Shown here: positions 5,409 through 5,634 of the stretch, piece after piece
How positions within the stretch are numbered: position 1 is the first letter of the stretch
Layout of the letters: each line of letters starts with the position of its first letter
Assembly (NCBI GenBank): GCA_040756715.1
Contig: JBFLYE010000115.1
Coordinates: 1 to 5,634, forward strand
Direction of reading: 5' to 3'
Origin: a bacterium
GTDB lineage: Bacteria; UBA9089; UBA9088
DNA length: 5,634 nucleotides
The notes under the pieces: model-generated
Database searches by the model: none
What the model saw: only the letters and a program-made list of their open reading frames with translations
What the model was told of the DNA's origin: nothing
Position numbers and translations under genes: made by a program

Positions 5409-5634
5409 ATGGCAAGGAAGAAATGGAGCGCAGAAGAGAAGCAGAAGATGGTATTGGCGGGCTTGAGGAATGAGGCATCCGTAGCAGAGCTTTGCAGACA
5501 GTATGGCGTCAGCGATGTCATGTATTACAAATGGAAGAAGGCATTTTTAGAAGGCGGACTCAATGGGCTTAAAGGTAATGGCAAAACAGGCGATCAGGAG
5601 TCTGCCTTAAAGAAGGAAAACGAAGAGTTAAAGG
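5409..5634 (+). CDS. IS3-family transposase OrfA, N-terminal part (3' partial)
   Basis: The frame is open from ATG 5409 to the window edge, 75 codons. It begins MARKKWSAEEKQKMVLAGLR. A helix-turn-helix of the HTH_Tnp_1 type lies at about residues 23-44, with SVAELCRQYGVS as the first helix and turn and VMYYKWKKAFLEGGLNGL as the recognition helix and following segment. ALKKENEELK (66-75), with leucines at 67 and 74, starts the leucine-zipper coiled coil used for multimerisation in OrfA proteins. AAGGAGG at 5396-5402 with a 6-base spacer strongly fixes the start. OrfA binds the element's terminal repeats; in this family it is normally fused by -1 frameshifting to the catalytic OrfB, which is not in view. 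The IS2-like or related subgroup cannot be settled from this fragment. Its G/C-richer codons (GGC, GCA, GTC, CTC) differ from the AT-rich genes to its left. Confidence 0.88.
   Translation, partial: MARKKWSAEEKQKMVLAGLRNEASVAELCRQYGVSDVMYYKWKKAFLEGGLNGLKGNGKTGDQESALKKENEELK

Larger units (their letters stand above)
5349..5634 (+). mobile_element. Left end of an IS3-family insertion sequence (partial)
   Basis: The native methyltransferase reading loses its family pattern just after PRPVKED, and from 5349 the sequence reads TGTAGGGTTTGACG, which fits the 5'-TG terminal dinucleotide of IS3-family ends. A transposase OrfA with a perfect ribosome site begins 60 bases further on. Base composition rises to roughly half G/C, unlike the surrounding cluster, which supports a foreign origin. 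The exact end is inferred: the matching right inverted repeat, the second reading frame (catalytic DDE domain) and any target duplication lie beyond the window. If a short target repeat exists, its left copy would end at 5348. Confidence 0.7.

Noticed and set aside
103-5478. Several open frames of 60-85 codons on the minus strand (for example 103-354, 489-746, 1696-1947, 4573-4815, 5099-5375, 5290-5478)
   Set aside because: They lie opposite clearly conserved + strand genes, show low-complexity composition, have no recognisable motifs and no operon logic. They are antisense shadows.
1-5634. CRISPR array, tRNA or rRNA genes, tandem repeats, rho-independent terminators
   Set aside because: No regularly spaced repeats, no cloverleaf or rRNA-like stretches, and no G/C-rich hairpin followed by a T run were seen. 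The only clear short hairpin, at 5388-5403, is followed by GGCAGATG, not T residues.

Overview
The window looks like a segment of a bacterial surface-polysaccharide cluster (O-antigen, capsule or exopolysaccharide type) that runs into the left end of an insertion sequence. Everything supported lies on the + strand. The host appears to be an AT-rich bacterium: hand counts give 24 of 60 G/C at 421-480 and 17 of 60 at 3541-3600. The final 250 bases are visibly richer, with 32 of 60 at 5461-5520. Nothing here fixes a genus or phylum.

Layout, left to right: the C-terminal tail of an unidentified gene (3-134); a class I SAM-dependent methyltransferase split by a frameshift at a run of seven A (121-603 and 609-917); a second, short class I methyltransferase (914-1462); a multi-pass Wzx-like polysaccharide flippase (1469-2950); two GT-B fold family 4 glycosyltransferases (2950-4011 and 4001-5170); the zinc-ribbon N-terminus of a third methyltransferase (5179-5382), cut off by the insertion sequence; and the start of an IS3-family transposase OrfA (5409 to the window edge). 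No gene-free stretch exceeds 300 bases.

The genes are packed tightly: a 4-base ATGA overlap, a 6-base gap, a 1-base TAATG overlap, an 11-base overlap and an 8-base gap. There is no internal terminator or convincing promoter, so they are probably one operon whose promoter lies upstream of the window. The likely division of labour is that the two glycosyltransferases add sugars to a lipid-linked oligosaccharide at the cytoplasmic face, the methyltransferases modify sugars or the chain, and the flippase moves the lipid-linked unit across the inner membrane. Substrates cannot be read from the sequence.

I see no wholly new system. The points most worth a second look are the frameshift at a perfect in-frame A AAA AAA heptamer, the insertion-sequence disruption of the third methyltransferase, and a small GNRA-loop hairpin that buries the transposase ribosome binding site and may silence it in read-through transcripts.
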